A stretch of DNA of 64,000 nt, taken from NCBI GenBank assembly GCA_011772865.1, contig WVYQ01000009.1:75800-139799 (forward strand), in the 5' to 3' direction. The position numbers and the translations under genes were made by a program. Under the pieces are notes generated by a model. That model searched no databases. It was given only the letters and a program-made list of their open reading frames with translations, and was not told the origin of the DNA. Positions 8,780-19,113 of this stretch are shown here, piece after piece; position 1 is the first letter of the stretch, and each line of letters begins with the position of its first letter. This DNA is from Woeseiaceae bacterium. GTDB taxonomy: Bacteria; Pseudomonadota; Gammaproteobacteria; Steroidobacterales; Woeseiaceae.

Positions 8780-10486
8780 CTAGCTTATAACGCTTTCCTT
8801 CAGCAGGTTGAGAGCTTCTTCACGCTTCAGATTACGTGATTCCTCGTCGCGTCGATGACGGTATTCGAGTTCCCCGCCCTGTAATCCGCGCTCCGAGACG
8901 ACAATTCTATGCGGGATACCGATGAGCTCGGCGTCGGCGAATTTTACGCCAGGCCTCGCATCCCGATCATCGAACAGGACCTCGAGCCCTGACTCGGTAA
9001 GCTCCGTGTACAGCGCCTCGGCCGCATCGCGAACTTCGTCGGAGCGATGCATGTTTATCGGAACGAGCACGACATCGAACGGTGCCAACGGGTCGGGCCA
9101 GATGATGCCGTTTTCGTCGTGATTCTGTTCGATAGCCGCGCCGACGATGCGTGTGATGCCGATTCCATAACAACCCATCACCATGACACGGTCCTTGCCG
9201 TCGGCATCCTGGACCGTCGCGCCCATGGACTCGCTGTACTTGGTACCCAGCTGAAAAATATGACCCACCTCGATACCGCGCGCGATACTTAGCGAGCCCT
9301 TGCCGCCCGGCGCAGGATCACCTTCCACGACGTTGCGAATATCCACGGTCTCGGGTGCCGGCAGATCGCGTTCGAAGTTGACGCCGGTGTAGTGGAAGCC
9401 GGTCTCGTTGGCACCGCAGCTGAAATCGGACATTTTGCCGACGGCATGGTCGACGTATACCGGCAGTGTCATACCGACCGGCCCGAGGGATCCGGCCGCG
9501 GCGCCTGTCGCGTCACGTATCATTTCGTCCCCGGCCATGGTCAGCGGTGAGGCAACGCCATCGAGCTTCTGCGCCTTGACGGCATTGAGCTCATGATCGC
9601 CGCGAAGCACCAGCGCTACCGGGCCATCCGTGCCCTCGACGACCAGCGTCTTCACGGTCTGCGATGCATCGATACCGAGCAGCTTGCAAATGTCGTCTAT
9701 GGTTTTGGCCTTCGGCGTCTCGATTTTCTCGAGATCCTGAGTTGCTGCCGGCCGGTCACCCACGGGCGGATATGTTGCAGCCGTCTCGATATTCGATGCG
9801 TAATCATCGGAGTCACTGTAGGCGATGGCATCCTCGCCCGAGTCGGCAATGACATGAAATTCCTGTGACTTGCTCCCGCCGATTTCGCCGCTATCGGCCC
9901 AGACAACCCTGAATTCGAGGCCGAGGCGCTCGAAGATGGCCGAATAGGCATCGTGCATCTTCTGGTACGAAACTTCGAGACCGTCCTGGTCGCTGTCGAA
10001 CGAGTACGCGTCTTTCATGATGAATTCACGCGACCGCATCACGCCGAATCGCGGGCGAATCTCGTCGCGGAACTTGGTCTGAATCTGGTAAAAATTGACG
10101 GGAAGCTGCTTGTAGCTGCGTAGCTCTTTGCTGGCGATGTCGGTGATGACTTCTTCGTGTGTCGGCCCGAAGCAGAAGTCACGCTCGTGGCGATCCCTCA
10201 TCCGCAGCAACAACGGCCCGTATTGCTCCCAGCGCCCGGTTTTCTGCCACAGCTCGGCTGGCTGCACGGCCGGCATCAGCAATTCGAGTGCGCCGGCCCG
10301 GTCCATTTCCTCGCGGACCACAGCTTCGACCTTGCGCAGCACACGCAGGCCCAGTGGCATCCAGGTAAAGAGCCCCGACGCAAGGCGCCGGATCAGGCCG
10401 GCCCGAAGCATCAGTTTGTGGCTGACGATTTCTGCTTCCGCAGGCACTTCCTTGAGCGTCGTCAGCCCGAATTGGGAAAATCGCAT
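8780..10486 (-). CDS. proS: Prolyl-tRNA synthetase (bacterial type with editing domain)
   Basis: Class II aminoacyl-tRNA synthetase charging tRNA-Pro. The 568-residue length fits the bacterial ProS, including the inserted INS editing domain between motifs 2 and 3 (about residues 220-410, covering the [23 protein letters not shown] strand region) that removes Ala from tRNA-Pro. Motif 1 ([17 protein letters not shown]), motif 2 ([21 protein letters not shown]) and motif 3 ([13 protein letters not shown]) are all visible. The C-terminal anticodon domain contains [20 protein letters not shown]. Confidence 0.97.
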   Translation of the reverse strand: MRFSQFGLTTLKEVPAEAEIVSHKLMLRAGLIRRLASGLFTWMPLGLRVLRKVEAVVREEMDRAGALELLMPAVQPAELWQKTGRWEQYGPLLLRMRDRHERDFCFGPTHEEVITDIASKELRSYKQLPVNFYQIQTKFRDEIRPRFGVMRSREFIMKDAYSFDSDQDGLEVSYQKMHDAYSAIFERLGLEFRVVWADSGEIGGSKSQEFHVIADSGEDAIAYSDSDDYASNIETAATYPPVGDRPAATQDLEKIETPKAKTIDDICKLLGIDASQTVKTLVVEGTDGPVALVLRGDHELNAVKAQKLDGVASPLTMAGDEMIRDATGAAAGSLGPVGMTLPVYVDHAVGKMSDFSCGANETGFHYTGVNFERDLPAPETVDIRNVVEGDPAPGGKGSLSIARGIEVGHIFQLGTKYSESMGATVQDADGKDRVMVMGCYGIGITRIVGAAIEQNHDENGIIWPDPLAPFDVVLVPINMHRSDEVRDAAEALYTELTESGLEVLFDDRDARPGVKFADAELIGIPHRIVVSERGLQGGELEYRHRRDEESRNLKREEALNLLKESVIS

Positions 10487-10517
10487 GAAAGATCTACTTT
10501 GTCAGGACTTGGCGCGA

Positions 10518-10548
10518 ATTCTAGAGCATCTCGGTGCGCTATTCACAA
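10518..10548 (-). promoter_or_regulatory. Possible proS promoter
   Basis: On the minus strand, TTGTGA (10543-10548) and TAGAAT (10518-10523) face proS, separated by 19 bases, which is long for sigma70. The predicted transcript start would be about 25 bases before the proS ATG. The -10 box is good, the -35 placement weak. Confidence 0.3.
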
Positions 10549-10552
10549 AAAC

Positions 10553-11242
10553 GTGTTGACTCTTGCGGCAAAGTTCGGGAAGGTCGCGGCTCTCTGTACA
10601 AGGCGGGCGCAGCCGTTGGAAGGCAGACGAAATCCCTTTATTGCCCCGGAGGGGCTCCCATTCCTGCTCATTACCGGTGGGGCATTCCTGGTTGCGTTGC
10701 GTTACCTGGATGTCGGCATTGCCGTGGCGATTGCCTTGCTGTTTTTCGTGCTGATCCTGCTCTTTCGCGATCCGCGTCGCAGTGTACCTTCAGCACCGCT
10801 CGGTGTGGTAAGCCCCGCGGATGGGCAGGTTATCGGAATCGATCTCGTAGATCGTGGGGTTTTGCAGGGTGAGGCCCATCAGGTTCTCATCAGGATCGAT
10901 GCGTTCGGTACCTATACGGCCCGGGCGCCGATAGAGGGCAAGGTTCTCGACCTCAGGTCGTTTGAGGGTAATGGCGTTGCAGATTACGCGACAAACGCGC
11001 TTTGGATTCAGACCGATGAGGGCGATGACGTCGTTTTGCAATTCCGGGGCTATCGACTGGGACTCGCTCCGCGTTCTTTCATTCGGTATGGCGAACGCGT
11101 TGGCCAGGGACAACGTTGCGCCTACTTACGACTGACCCGGTATGCAGAAATCCATTTGCCAATCGAGAGCAAGATCCTTGTGGAGCTCGGGCAGGTCGTG
11201 CGCGGCGGGTCAGACCTGATTGGAAAAGTTCCGCACCCCTGA
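10553..11242 (+). CDS. Phosphatidylserine decarboxylase-related protein lacking active-site motifs
   Basis: A 229-residue protein resembling the short phosphatidylserine decarboxylase type. It has two hydrophobic helices (about residues 38-70), then FRDPRRSVPSAPLGVVSPADGQVIGI, the family's VVSPADG block. Two functional motifs are altered. The DVHVNRAP segment reads AFGTYTARAP, with no His. The Gly-Ser pair that self-cleaves to form the pyruvoyl cofactor aligns with Leu194-Thr195 (YLRLTRYAEIHLP). It is therefore unlikely to be an ordinary decarboxylase; a structural or lipid-binding role is possible. The start is uncertain: GTG at 10553 is the longest sensible choice, and an in-frame TTG about 60 bases later would also fit. 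No pssA lies nearby. Confidence 0.7.
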   Translation: MLTLAAKFGKVAALCTRRAQPLEGRRNPFIAPEGLPFLLITGGAFLVALRYLDVGIAVAIALLFFVLILLFRDPRRSVPSAPLGVVSPADGQVIGIDLVDRGVLQGEAHQVLIRIDAFGTYTARAPIEGKVLDLRSFEGNGVADYATNALWIQTDEGDDVVLQFRGYRLGLAPRSFIRYGERVGQGQRCAYLRLTRYAEIHLPIESKILVELGQVVRGGSDLIGKVPHP

Positions 11243-11257
11243 GTGTAAAATGTCCTG

Positions 11258-11941
11258 ATGATCCATCCCGAACAGCAACGGCGCGCCTATCTTGAGGCGC
11301 TCGGCATCGACGTCTGGGTGCCACGCGGGCAGGCCGATCCGGAGCCCGGAGCGGGCGATTCGGCCACGCCCGAGGTGCCCGATGGGCCGGACTGGTCGGA
11401 ACTGCGTGGCGCCGTCAGCTCGTGTACGCGCTGTCCGCTGCATGAAAGCCGCACGCAGACCGTGTTTGGTGTCGGTAACCAGGAAGCGGACTGGATGATC
11501 ATCGGCGAGGCGCCGGGGGCCGAAGAGGACCGGCGCGGCGAGCCGTTCGTCGGTCGTGCCGGCAAGTTGCTCGACGAGATGCTGCGCGCCGTCGGGCAGG
11601 GACGCGACAGCGTCTTTATTGCCAATATCCTGAAGTGCCGCCCGCCCAACAATCGGGACCCCAGGCCGGAAGAGTCGGCCCAATGCCGGGGTTATCTCGA
11701 GCGCCAGATCGCACTCGTTCAGCCGAGAATTATTGTGGCGGTCGGCCGCATTGCGGCGCAATTGCTGCTCGACACCGATACGCCGGTCGGCCGCTTGCGT
11801 GGCAAGACGCACCGGCTGGGCGAGATACCGCTTGTCGTGACGTATCACCCGGCCTACCTGTTGCGCAGTCCTTCGCAAAAGCGCAAGTCCTGGGAAGACC
11901 TGTGTCTGGCCCGCCGGGTCGCCACCGAGGTGGCGGTATGA
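11258..11941 (+). CDS. Family 4 uracil-DNA glycosylase with Fe-S cluster
   Basis: Excises uracil from DNA. The 227-residue protein carries the four cluster ligands of the thermostable family-4 enzymes: C56 and C59 ([12 protein letters not shown]), C127 ([13 protein letters not shown]) and C143. The active-site blocks [20 protein letters not shown] and HPAYLLR are present. Family-4 members often have a variable N-terminal extension, here about 45 Pro/Gly/Ala-rich residues. The stop overlaps the rimI ATG, so it is coupled to rimI and probably prfC. Confidence 0.93.
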   Translation: MIHPEQQRRAYLEALGIDVWVPRGQADPEPGAGDSATPEVPDGPDWSELRGAVSSCTRCPLHESRTQTVFGVGNQEADWMIIGEAPGAEEDRRGEPFVGRAGKLLDEMLRAVGQGRDSVFIANILKCRPPNNRDPRPEESAQCRGYLERQIALVQPRIIVAVGRIAAQLLLDTDTPVGRLRGKTHRLGEIPLVVTYHPAYLLRSPSQKRKSWEDLCLARRVATEVAV

Positions 11942-12414
11942 GCCGGCCCGTTCGCGAGGTGGAGGCGCACATTCGCCCGATGCGCCATGAAGATTTGCCG
12001 CATGTCTCAGACATCGAGCGGCGCAGCTATGATTTCCCCTGGAGCCACGGGGTTTTTCGAGACTGCCTGCTCGCGGGCTACCAGTGCATCGTGCTCGAAG
12101 TGGACGGCCACGTTTCCGGCTATGGCATTCTCTCGGTCGCCGCCGGTGAAGCACATATCCTCAATCTTTGCGTGGAGCCCGCTTACCGCTCGCACGGCTA
12201 TGGAACGCGGCTGCTCGACGAGATGCTGCTGCGTGCGCGCACGGCGTCCGTGCGCGAGATCTTTCTCGAAGTTCGCCCGTCCAATGCCAGCGCACTGGCC
12301 CTCTACAAAAAGAAGGGCTTTTTCCAGGTCGACAACCGTCCGGCCTATTACCAGGCTCACGAAGGGCGGGAAGATGCGGCCGTTCTCAAGAAAAAGCTGA
12401 CCGTCGAATCCTGA
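11938..12414 (+). CDS. rimI: Ribosomal protein S18-alanine N-acetyltransferase
   Basis: A GNAT-fold acetyltransferase of 158 residues that acetylates the N-terminal alanine of ribosomal protein S18. Visible are the acetyl-CoA loop YRSHGYGTRLLDEML and the following LEVRPSNASALALYKKKGF block shared by RimI proteins, with a Tyr in the PAYYQ segment as the expected general acid. The frame is open upstream inside the glycosylase gene; the ATG at 11938 overlaps that gene's stop and gives the standard length. Its substrate S18 is encoded in this window at 56829-57053. Confidence 0.92.
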   Translation: MSRPVREVEAHIRPMRHEDLPHVSDIERRSYDFPWSHGVFRDCLLAGYQCIVLEVDGHVSGYGILSVAAGEAHILNLCVEPAYRSHGYGTRLLDEMLLRARTASVREIFLEVRPSNASALALYKKKGFFQVDNRPAYYQAHEGREDAAVLKKKLTVES

Positions 12415-12420
12415 ACGCCG

Positions 12421-14001
12421 ATGTCCGCTATTCCCGAACAGGTCCGGAAACGGCGTACCTTTGCGATTATCTCGCACCCGGACGCCGGTAAAACGACGCT
12501 TACCGAGAAGCTGCTGCTGTATGGTGGCGCGATCCAGCTGGCGGGCACCGTGAAAGGGCGTAAGGCGAGTCGTCACGCAACGTCGGACTGGATGCGACTT
12601 GAGCAAGAGCGTGGCATCTCGGTCACCTCGTCGGTGATGCAGTTCCCTTACAACGGCCACGTCATCAACCTGCTCGATACGCCGGGTCACGAGGATTTTT
12701 CCGAGGACACCTACCGCACGTTGACTGCGGTGGACTCGGCCCTGATGGTCATCGATTGTGCCAAGGGTGTCGAACAACGAACGATCAAGCTCATGGAGGT
12801 GTGCCGCTTGCGAGACACACCGATAATGACGTTCATCAACAAACTCGACCGTGAAGGGCGCGAACCAATCGAACTGCTCGACGAGATCGAGTCAATCCTG
12901 GACATTCAGTGTTCCCCGGTAACGTGGCCGATCGGCATGGGTAGCCGTCTGAAGGGCGTTTACCACCTGCTGCAGGACCGCATCTATCTTTACGACAAGG
13001 TTGGCCGTGAGAAGGCATCGGAGCAGCGTATTGTCGAGGGTCTTGCATCTGCCGAAACCGATGAGGTGCTCGGCGATGATGCGGACGATTTTCGGGAGGA
13101 GATCGAACTCGTAAAGGGCGCGACGCCCGATCTCGATATTGACGAATATCTTGCGGCTCGACAGTCGCCCGTGTTTTTCGGTTCTGCGCTGTCGAATTTT
13201 GGCGTCAGGGAGCTGCTTGACGAGTTTATCTTGCATGCGCCTGCGCCGCAGCCGCGCGAGAGCGAACAGCGCGATGTCGATCCCGACGAGAACCCGTTGA
13301 CCGGCTTCGTGTTCAAGATCCAGGCCAACATGGACCCGGGACATCGCGACCGGATTGCGTTCATGCGAATTTGCTCGGGCGAGTATCAGAAGGGCAAGAA
13401 GGTACTGCATGTTCGCTCGGGCAAGGACATGAAGATCCCCGACGCAATTACGTTCATGGCAGCGGACCGCCAGCATGCCGAGACCGCCTATGCCGGGGAC
13501 ATCATCGGGCTGCATAACCACGGTACGATCAATATCGGCGACAGTTTCACAGAGGGCGAGTCGATTCGCTTCACCGGCATACCGAACTTCGCACCAGAGA
13601 TATTCCGCCGCGCGGTACTGAAGGATCCGCTGCGCCTCAAGGCGCTGCAAAAAGGTCTCTCTCAGCTTTGCGAGGAGGGCGCTACTCAACTCTTCAAGCC
13701 GCTGCGCAATAATGACCTGATACTGGGCGCCGTGGGCCCGCTGCAGTTCGATGTTGTCGCGCACCGACTGCGCGACGAATACAAGGTGGAGTGCCAGTTC
13801 GAGGCGATCGAGGTGGCAACTGCCCGCTGGGTACATTGCGGCGACGACAAGATGCTCGCGGATTTTGAGCGCAAGGCGCATGACAACCTGGCTCGCGACC
13901 ATGGCAACCAGCTCGTCTACATCGCGCCGACCCGCGTCAACCTGACCCTGACCGAAGAGCGCTGGCCCGACATCGAGTTCCGCGAGACGCGGGAACATTG
14001 A
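12421..14001 (+). CDS. prfC: Peptide chain release factor 3
   Basis: A translational GTPase that recycles RF1/RF2 from the ribosome after termination. The 526-residue product shows G1 ([10 protein letters not shown]), the [17 protein letters not shown] switch I, G3 ([11 protein letters not shown]) and G4 (NKLDRE). Domains II and III typical of RF3 follow, with [11 protein letters not shown] near the C-terminus. Six bases separate it from rimI, and its stop overlaps the TTG start of the next gene. Confidence 0.97.
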   Translation: MSAIPEQVRKRRTFAIISHPDAGKTTLTEKLLLYGGAIQLAGTVKGRKASRHATSDWMRLEQERGISVTSSVMQFPYNGHVINLLDTPGHEDFSEDTYRTLTAVDSALMVIDCAKGVEQRTIKLMEVCRLRDTPIMTFINKLDREGREPIELLDEIESILDIQCSPVTWPIGMGSRLKGVYHLLQDRIYLYDKVGREKASEQRIVEGLASAETDEVLGDDADDFREEIELVKGATPDLDIDEYLAARQSPVFFGSALSNFGVRELLDEFILHAPAPQPRESEQRDVDPDENPLTGFVFKIQANMDPGHRDRIAFMRICSGEYQKGKKVLHVRSGKDMKIPDAITFMAADRQHAETAYAGDIIGLHNHGTINIGDSFTEGESIRFTGIPNFAPEIFRRAVLKDPLRLKALQKGLSQLCEEGATQLFKPLRNNDLILGAVGPLQFDVVAHRLRDEYKVECQFEAIEVATARWVHCGDDKMLADFERKAHDNLARDHGNQLVYIAPTRVNLTLTEERWPDIEFRETREH

Positions 14002-15260
14002 AACTGCGTGAAGTCATAGACCGCAAGGTCGCCGCCTGGGCCGTCTATGACTGGGCCAATTCGGCGTTTGCGCTGAGCATCATGGCCGTCCTCTACCCGC
14101 TGTTCCTGGGCAGCTACTGGAGTGCAGGGGCGAGCGGAGCCGTGGTAACCGCCCGTCTCGCGTGGATAACGGCGGCCGCGAATTTCCTCGTTGCCGTCAT
14201 GGCGCCGATACTCGGAACGATCGCCGATGCCGGCGGCTATCGCAAGCGCTTCCTGGTTATCTTTGCCGTCGTTGGCGCAGCAATGACGGGGTTCCTCGGG
14301 TTCGTGCCCGAGGGTAACTGGCCGTGGGCGCTGGGGTTATACGTCCTGGCGTCATTTGGTTTTTACAGTTCCACGGTCTTTTACGATTCGCTGCTCGTCG
14401 ACGTCACCAAACCGCGTTATTTCGACTTCGTATCTGCCCTGGGGTTCGCGCTCGGTTATCTCGGAGGTGCGATATTGCTCGCCATCCACGTCTGGATGAT
14501 TACCTCGCCGGCGACATTTGGGCTTGAATCGGGCACCGAGGCAATCAGGGCTGCCTTCATCACGGTCGGTTTCTGGTGGGCATTGTTCCTGGCGCCTTTG
14601 ATCAAATGGGTGCCCGAACACAAGCGTGAACTTGTCGTTGTTGGCAGCGTGTTACGGGCGGCATATCGCGAGCTGCGATCGACGATTCTGAAGGTCGGTC
14701 AGTATCGTAACGTGGTGGTGTTTCTGTTTGCGTACCTGTTGTACGTTGCCGGCGTCTTTACCGTCATTTCGATGGCCGTCAATTATGGTCAGCGCCTCGG
14801 TTTCAGCGCCAACGACCTCGTCATCGCACTGATGATTACGAACTTTGCCGGATTCCCGGCAACCTTCGCGTTCGGATTTATCGGCCATCGGTACGGCCCG
14901 AAGACCGGCTTGTACATCGCGCTGGCCGTGTACATAGCGGTTTCGAGTTTCGCAGTATTCATGACCAACGTTGCCCAGTATTACGTGATGGCCATTGTCG
15001 TTGGCTGTGTACAGGGTGCAGCGCAGGGTTTGAGCCGGTCGCTATATGCCAAGCTCATACCGAGTGATGCGCCCGGGGAGTTCTTCGGCTTTTATAACCT
15101 GGTAACCAAGGTCGCCCATGTGCTGGGTCCTGCGCTTGTTGGCGTGGCAACACTTATGTCGGACGAGCCGAAGATCGTCTTGCTGGTGGTGCTGCCGTTG
15201 TTCGTACTCGGCGGCCTGATGCTGGGCCGGGTTAGTGGCGGCACATACCGGGAAGGATGA
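13998..15260 (+). CDS. UMF1/Atg22-like MFS transporter
   Basis: A 420-residue protein with about twelve hydrophobic segments. The N-terminal [22 protein letters not shown] motif and the [11 protein letters not shown] and [18 protein letters not shown] blocks are characteristic of the UMF1/Atg22 branch of the major facilitator superfamily. In fungi Atg22 exports amino acids from the vacuole; bacterial substrates are not established. The TTG start at 13998 overlaps the prfC stop (TTGA). A later in-frame ATG would remove the conserved first helix. Confidence 0.85.
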   Translation: MKLREVIDRKVAAWAVYDWANSAFALSIMAVLYPLFLGSYWSAGASGAVVTARLAWITAAANFLVAVMAPILGTIADAGGYRKRFLVIFAVVGAAMTGFLGFVPEGNWPWALGLYVLASFGFYSSTVFYDSLLVDVTKPRYFDFVSALGFALGYLGGAILLAIHVWMITSPATFGLESGTEAIRAAFITVGFWWALFLAPLIKWVPEHKRELVVVGSVLRAAYRELRSTILKVGQYRNVVVFLFAYLLYVAGVFTVISMAVNYGQRLGFSANDLVIALMITNFAGFPATFAFGFIGHRYGPKTGLYIALAVYIAVSSFAVFMTNVAQYYVMAIVVGCVQGAAQGLSRSLYAKLIPSDAPGEFFGFYNLVTKVAHVLGPALVGVATLMSDEPKIVLLVVLPLFVLGGLMLGRVSGGTYREG

Positions 15261-15373
15261 ATACCGAATCGGCAGCCGTAGCTGCTTCCTGAAATATAGG
15301 GATTAGTACTGATTGTCTGCGTAATAGGATGACGGGAAAATCGCCCTAGAGGGCGGGTGACGATGGCTCAGGA

Positions 15374-16156
15374 GTGAGCAAAGAGGGTCCATACGGGATC
15401 GGCCGCGCGGTTTGTGGCGCCGCGATGGTGAGTATGGTCTTGCTGCTGTCAGTACCGGCTGCCGGGCAGCAGCCCCTCGAGTCGATGTTGCAACAACCCG
15501 CGCCGATCGACCTGGCGTGGCGTGACTTTCTGGATATCAGGTTCCTCGGATACACGCTGTTAATGCTGGTACTGGCGGCAGCGCTCGGCGCTCTCATGGC
15601 GTTTCATCCACGAAGGCGCAAGACGGCCAGGACGCTCGAAGATATCGAGACGCCGCATGTCTACACGATCTATGCCGTTGTCGGTGCGATCGTCGGCATT
15701 ATGGTGGTCCGCTATGGAATGGTCGTCGGCTTCGTGCTCTTTGGAATCGGTGGGCTGATACGGTTTCGCACCCTTTTGCAATCAGCTGCTCGAACCGGGC
15801 GGGTGATTCTCGTCACCCTGATCGGACTGGCTTGCGGGCTTCAATTACCACATGTCGCGGTGATCGCCACCGTGTTCGGCTACACACTGATCGCAATCGT
15901 CGATTCCCGTGTTACCTACCGGCTGACGGTCAAGGGTGTAAATCCCGAGTTGTTTTGCGAAACCGGCAAGGCTTATGAGGCGCTGCTCGACGAACTCGGC
16001 TGCCGGGTACTGAGCGCCAAAAGAACCCCGGAAAAGCTAAGACTGTCATACATTTTCAGGTGTCCGTCGAAAGTTGAAGAGTGTTGTATCGGTAAGTCTT
16101 TCGAAAACCGGATCGATCCGAAACTGCGGGCAACGCCCGACTGGGAAATCGACTAA
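15374..16156 (+). CDS. DUF4956/MgtC-like membrane protein
   Basis: A 260-residue protein with a hydrophobic signal-like N-terminus (about 15-32), three or four further membrane segments (about 52-75, 95-130, 140-180) and a cytoplasmic C-terminal domain of about 75 residues. The FGIGGLIRFRT stretch followed by GLACGLQ is the core pattern of DUF4956 and recalls MgtC-type membrane proteins. The Cys-containing tail shows no motif I recognise. GTG at 15374 is a plausible start after a CAGGA-type site; a later ATG would drop the first hydrophobic segment. The 113-base gap before it holds a short hairpin (15342-15355) but no clear terminator. It converges on the transglutaminase gene with one base between. 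Confidence 0.6.
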   Translation: MSKEGPYGIGRAVCGAAMVSMVLLLSVPAAGQQPLESMLQQPAPIDLAWRDFLDIRFLGYTLLMLVLAAALGALMAFHPRRRKTARTLEDIETPHVYTIYAVVGAIVGIMVVRYGMVVGFVLFGIGGLIRFRTLLQSAARTGRVILVTLIGLACGLQLPHVAVIATVFGYTLIAIVDSRVTYRLTVKGVNPELFCETGKAYEALLDELGCRVLSAKRTPEKLRLSYIFRCPSKVEECCIGKSFENRIDPKLRATPDWEID

Positions 16157-16157
16157 C

Positions 16158-18107
16158 TCATAACCGGCTGACGGCGGCCTCGAGGCGCTCGAGACTCGCT
16201 TGATTCGGCAGGCCATAGCGCGCCTCGAGGTATGAGTTCGTGATCTCGGCGACATTCGCTGGTGAGATCGCTGATTCGTCCCCGACACGGGAAGCGTAAA
16301 CCGTCGCTGTCTCGCCGGTCGCAGGCACGATGCCCGCCTTTTTCACAAACTTCCCGTAGAGCATTGCAGCGCGATCACGTTTTGGCGGGCGATAACGCAG
16401 GCTCAGCGCCAGGCTGATAAGCAGGACGATGCCGATGACGATGCCGATCATCGTCAGCATCATCTTGCGCCAGTCAGGATTGTCCATGCCGAGCCACTCC
16501 ATGAACTTGTCCTGATTCTCCGGCCCATAGCCGAGGATCCATTCGTTCCATTTGGCGTTCATGGCATCCCAGTACATCTGCAGCTGGTATACCCACAGCG
16601 ACGGCGCCGAGAAGCCCCAGTCTGCAGCGACGCCGTCGAACATCGAGCCGCTGCGGCCGACTTCGATACGCTCGGGCGCAACGGCGGCGGTGGGGTCGAC
16701 CCGTCTCCAGCCGATACCTTCCAGCCAGACCTCGGTCCAGGCATGTGCGTCCGATTGGCGAACAATCATGTGTCCACCCATCGGGTTGACTTCACCGCCC
16801 TGGTATCCGAGAACGATTCGCGCCGGGATTCCGGCCGCCCGCATCAGCACGGCAAATGCCGAGGCATAGTGTTCGCAGAAGCCCTGACGCGAATCAAACA
16901 GGAAACGATCTACCGGGTTGCTGCCGAGCGCTGGCGGCTCGAGCGTGTAATAGAATTCTTCCTCGTTGAACATCTTCAGCGCGGCGTCGATGAACGCTAC
17001 GTCGGACCGCGCTTCGGCGCGCATACTGCGGGCGAGTTCCTGGGTTCGGCGGTTACTCGATTCGGGAACGCTGGTATAAAAATTGCGGGCCTGCCGGGGC
17101 AAGTCCACTTCGGTACGAAAGTCGATGTAAGAAACTGCATCGTACTTCGTGCGTTGATCAATCGGTACCGAGCGCGCAAGCTGCTGCTGGGGCCCCATGA
17201 ACGTTCGTTGCAGCGTCCAGGATGCCGGCATGTCGAGCGCGAATACCCAGATCTGGCGGGTGGGTTCGAGCGTAATCGAGTACTCGACCGGGTTCGCCTC
17301 GTAAACGACCTGCTCGTGTGCCCGGGTTGCATAAGGGTCGGTCGACGTCCACGTGCGCCCGTTGAAGTTCGTCAGCACGATGCCGCGCCAGTATCGATTG
17401 CGCGGTTCGGGTATGTCGCCCTTGAAAGTCACCCGAAACGCGACTGCATCGGACATTGACAGTGAGCTGATGTCTCCGGGACTCATTGTGTCGCTTATGC
17501 CGGACTTGGCCGTGCCCGTGTCCATGGGGACGGACCAGAACGGTGTAGCGATGCGGGGAAAGAAAATCCACATCGCAACAGCGAGTGGCGCCGCGTACAT
17601 GACGAGCCTGCCGCCGGTCGAGAAGCTGCGCCGGGCCTTTTCGCCAGTCGGTGACGATATGCGAAGCCATGCCGTCATGATCAGGAACACCGCGACGACA
17701 AGGTAGGGCAATGACCAGAGGTATTGCTCGCGCAACAGCGACGACATGACGAGGAAGATCGAGATGAACAACAGTACGAACTGGTCGCGCCGTTTGCGGG
17801 TCTCGAGCAATTTCAAGGCCGCCATGATGGCCAGCAACGCAGATCCGGGACCGACGCCGCTGATTGTCGAATAGGTGGCCAGCACGCCAAGGAAACAGAG
17901 CATCGCGAGCAATGCGCGAAACCAGGTCGACGGAATCGGCCGTCGGCGCCTCTCGATCACGAAACGCCAGAGGCCACAGGCAAAAAACGCCACCGTTATC
18001 CACCACGGCAGGAACAACACATGGGGCGCGAGCGAGAACGCCAGCGCGAACAGGGTCCACGGCAGGCTATCGAGCAACGAGCCGTCGGTACCGCGCGCCC
18101 TAGCCAT
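16158..18107 (-). CDS. Transglutaminase-like membrane protein (DUF3488/TgpA type)
   Basis: A 649-residue inner-membrane protein. About six N-terminal helices (DUF3488) precede a periplasmic transglutaminase core, another helix (about 545-565) and a C-terminal DUF4129-like region. The catalytic triad is visible: Cys411 in RQGFCEHYASAF, His in SDAHAWTEVW and Asp in WRRVDPTAA. Such proteins are encoded with MoxR ATPases and DUF58 proteins, as here; TgpA of Pseudomonas is essential for growth, but its substrate is unknown. The frame is open 129 bases further upstream, but the ATG at 18107 matches family N-termini and overlaps the DUF58 stop by 8 bases. Confidence 0.9.
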   Translation of the reverse strand: MARARGTDGSLLDSLPWTLFALAFSLAPHVLFLPWWITVAFFACGLWRFVIERRRRPIPSTWFRALLAMLCFLGVLATYSTISGVGPGSALLAIMAALKLLETRKRRDQFVLLFISIFLVMSSLLREQYLWSLPYLVVAVFLIMTAWLRISSPTGEKARRSFSTGGRLVMYAAPLAVAMWIFFPRIATPFWSVPMDTGTAKSGISDTMSPGDISSLSMSDAVAFRVTFKGDIPEPRNRYWRGIVLTNFNGRTWTSTDPYATRAHEQVVYEANPVEYSITLEPTRQIWVFALDMPASWTLQRTFMGPQQQLARSVPIDQRTKYDAVSYIDFRTEVDLPRQARNFYTSVPESSNRRTQELARSMRAEARSDVAFIDAALKMFNEEEFYYTLEPPALGSNPVDRFLFDSRQGFCEHYASAFAVLMRAAGIPARIVLGYQGGEVNPMGGHMIVRQSDAHAWTEVWLEGIGWRRVDPTAAVAPERIEVGRSGSMFDGVAADWGFSAPSLWVYQLQMYWDAMNAKWNEWILGYGPENQDKFMEWLGMDNPDWRKMMLTMIGIVIGIVLLISLALSLRYRPPKRDRAAMLYGKFVKKAGIVPATGETATVYASRVGDESAISPANVAEITNSYLEARYGLPNQASLERLEAAVSRL

Positions 18108-19113
18108 GCTCTTCGTCCAGTCCGAACAATGCCAGCTTCTCGAGGCACTGCCTCCGATGTGTCTCGCCGTGTGACGGCGGAAACTCGGCGCCGGGTATTC
18201 GCAGGCCATAGTCTTCGCGAGTGCGATCGGCAGCAATGATCCAGCTCGTCAGGATCGACAGCCGCTGTTCAATGTCGTCGCTCGCGATTTCCTCATAATC
18301 GAACCACTGGCTGCTCGTGTCGGCGCCGGCGAATTGCTTCGACAAGAGCTGCCCGCTGCGGGCGTAGGCTTTCCAGGCAACATGTCGGGGAGAGTCACCA
18401 TCATGAAATTTCCGCAAACCTGCGAAGTCTTCCTCGCCGCGCGCGTCGTGCTGGCGATGACCCTGTGCACTCTGGGTCGGCGGAGGCGGCGGGGCTTGTT
18501 CGGCCGGGTGTGGATATACGAGGCCGGACAGGTCCATGTGCAACCAGGCCCACGACCGGAACAGTTCAAAAGGGAAAAGCGTACGAATGCCGAATCGATC
18601 AAGCCGGATACGCCCGCGTTTGTCGGTCATTACGGCGAGGATGAATAATTTGCTCTCTCCGGGTTCGAGGTCTTGTATCTCGCTGACCGCATCATCCGTA
18701 TACAGCCGAATGCCGTGCCTGGCATTTTTCGAATGGTTCGTAATCGCGACGCGAAATTGCGCGGCCTGGCCTGCGAAAACAGGATCGACACCCGCGAAAT
18801 GCAGTTCGAGACCGACGAGATTACGCTGGCACTGGTGCATGGCAACGAAGCCCAGGCCACCCAGCATGAAGGTCAGCACGAAAGAAAGGTTGTTGTTGTA
18901 ATTCATAGAGCCCAGCAACATCGCGAAGACCATCAGTGCGAAAACAAGGCCGACACCGGTGGGCAGTATATAGACTCGCCCCGGGCGCAACGTCGTTACG
19001 GCAGGGTCAGTGCCCTGGCGTTTACGCGCCCAGTTACGGACACGGCGCGATGCGGCGTCCGTGATCCTCGGTCGAAATCCGAACTTAGGGAATGGCCACG
19101 GTATCGAGGACAT
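18100..19113 (-). CDS. DUF58 domain protein
   Basis: A 337-residue protein with two adjacent N-terminal hydrophobic segments (about residues 50-92) and a soluble region ending in the DUF58 block DFAGLRKFHDGDSPRHVAWKAYARSGQLLSKQF. DUF58 proteins resemble von Willebrand factor A domains and are partners of MoxR ATPases in membrane or protein-maturation complexes. A Pro-rich stretch (PPPPPTQSAQ) lies before the conserved block. Its 5' end overlaps moxR by 29 bases and its 3' end overlaps the transglutaminase gene by 8, so the three are almost certainly one operon. Confidence 0.9.
   Translation of the reverse strand: MSSIPWPFPKFGFRPRITDAASRRVRNWARKRQGTDPAVTTLRPGRVYILPTGVGLVFALMVFAMLLGSMNYNNNLSFVLTFMLGGLGFVAMHQCQRNLVGLELHFAGVDPVFAGQAAQFRVAITNHSKNARHGIRLYTDDAVSEIQDLEPGESKLFILAVMTDKRGRIRLDRFGIRTLFPFELFRSWAWLHMDLSGLVYPHPAEQAPPPPPTQSAQGHRQHDARGEEDFAGLRKFHDGDSPRHVAWKAYARSGQLLSKQFAGADTSSQWFDYEEIASDDIEQRLSILTSWIIAADRTREDYGLRIPGAEFPPSHGETHRRQCLEKLALFGLDEEHG

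Noticed and set aside
10157-10552. Long N-terminal extension of the decarboxylase-like frame
   Set aside because: It is antisense to the conserved proS 5' region and has no homology; the protein most likely starts at or after 10553.
12892-13998. Open frame of 368 codons opposite prfC
   Set aside because: Antisense to a definite RF3 gene with no domain or start signal of its own.
15261-15373. Possible riboswitch ahead of the DUF4956-like gene
   Set aside because: Only a short GCCC/GGGC hairpin is visible; it does not match the c-di-GMP or other common riboswitch consensus I know.
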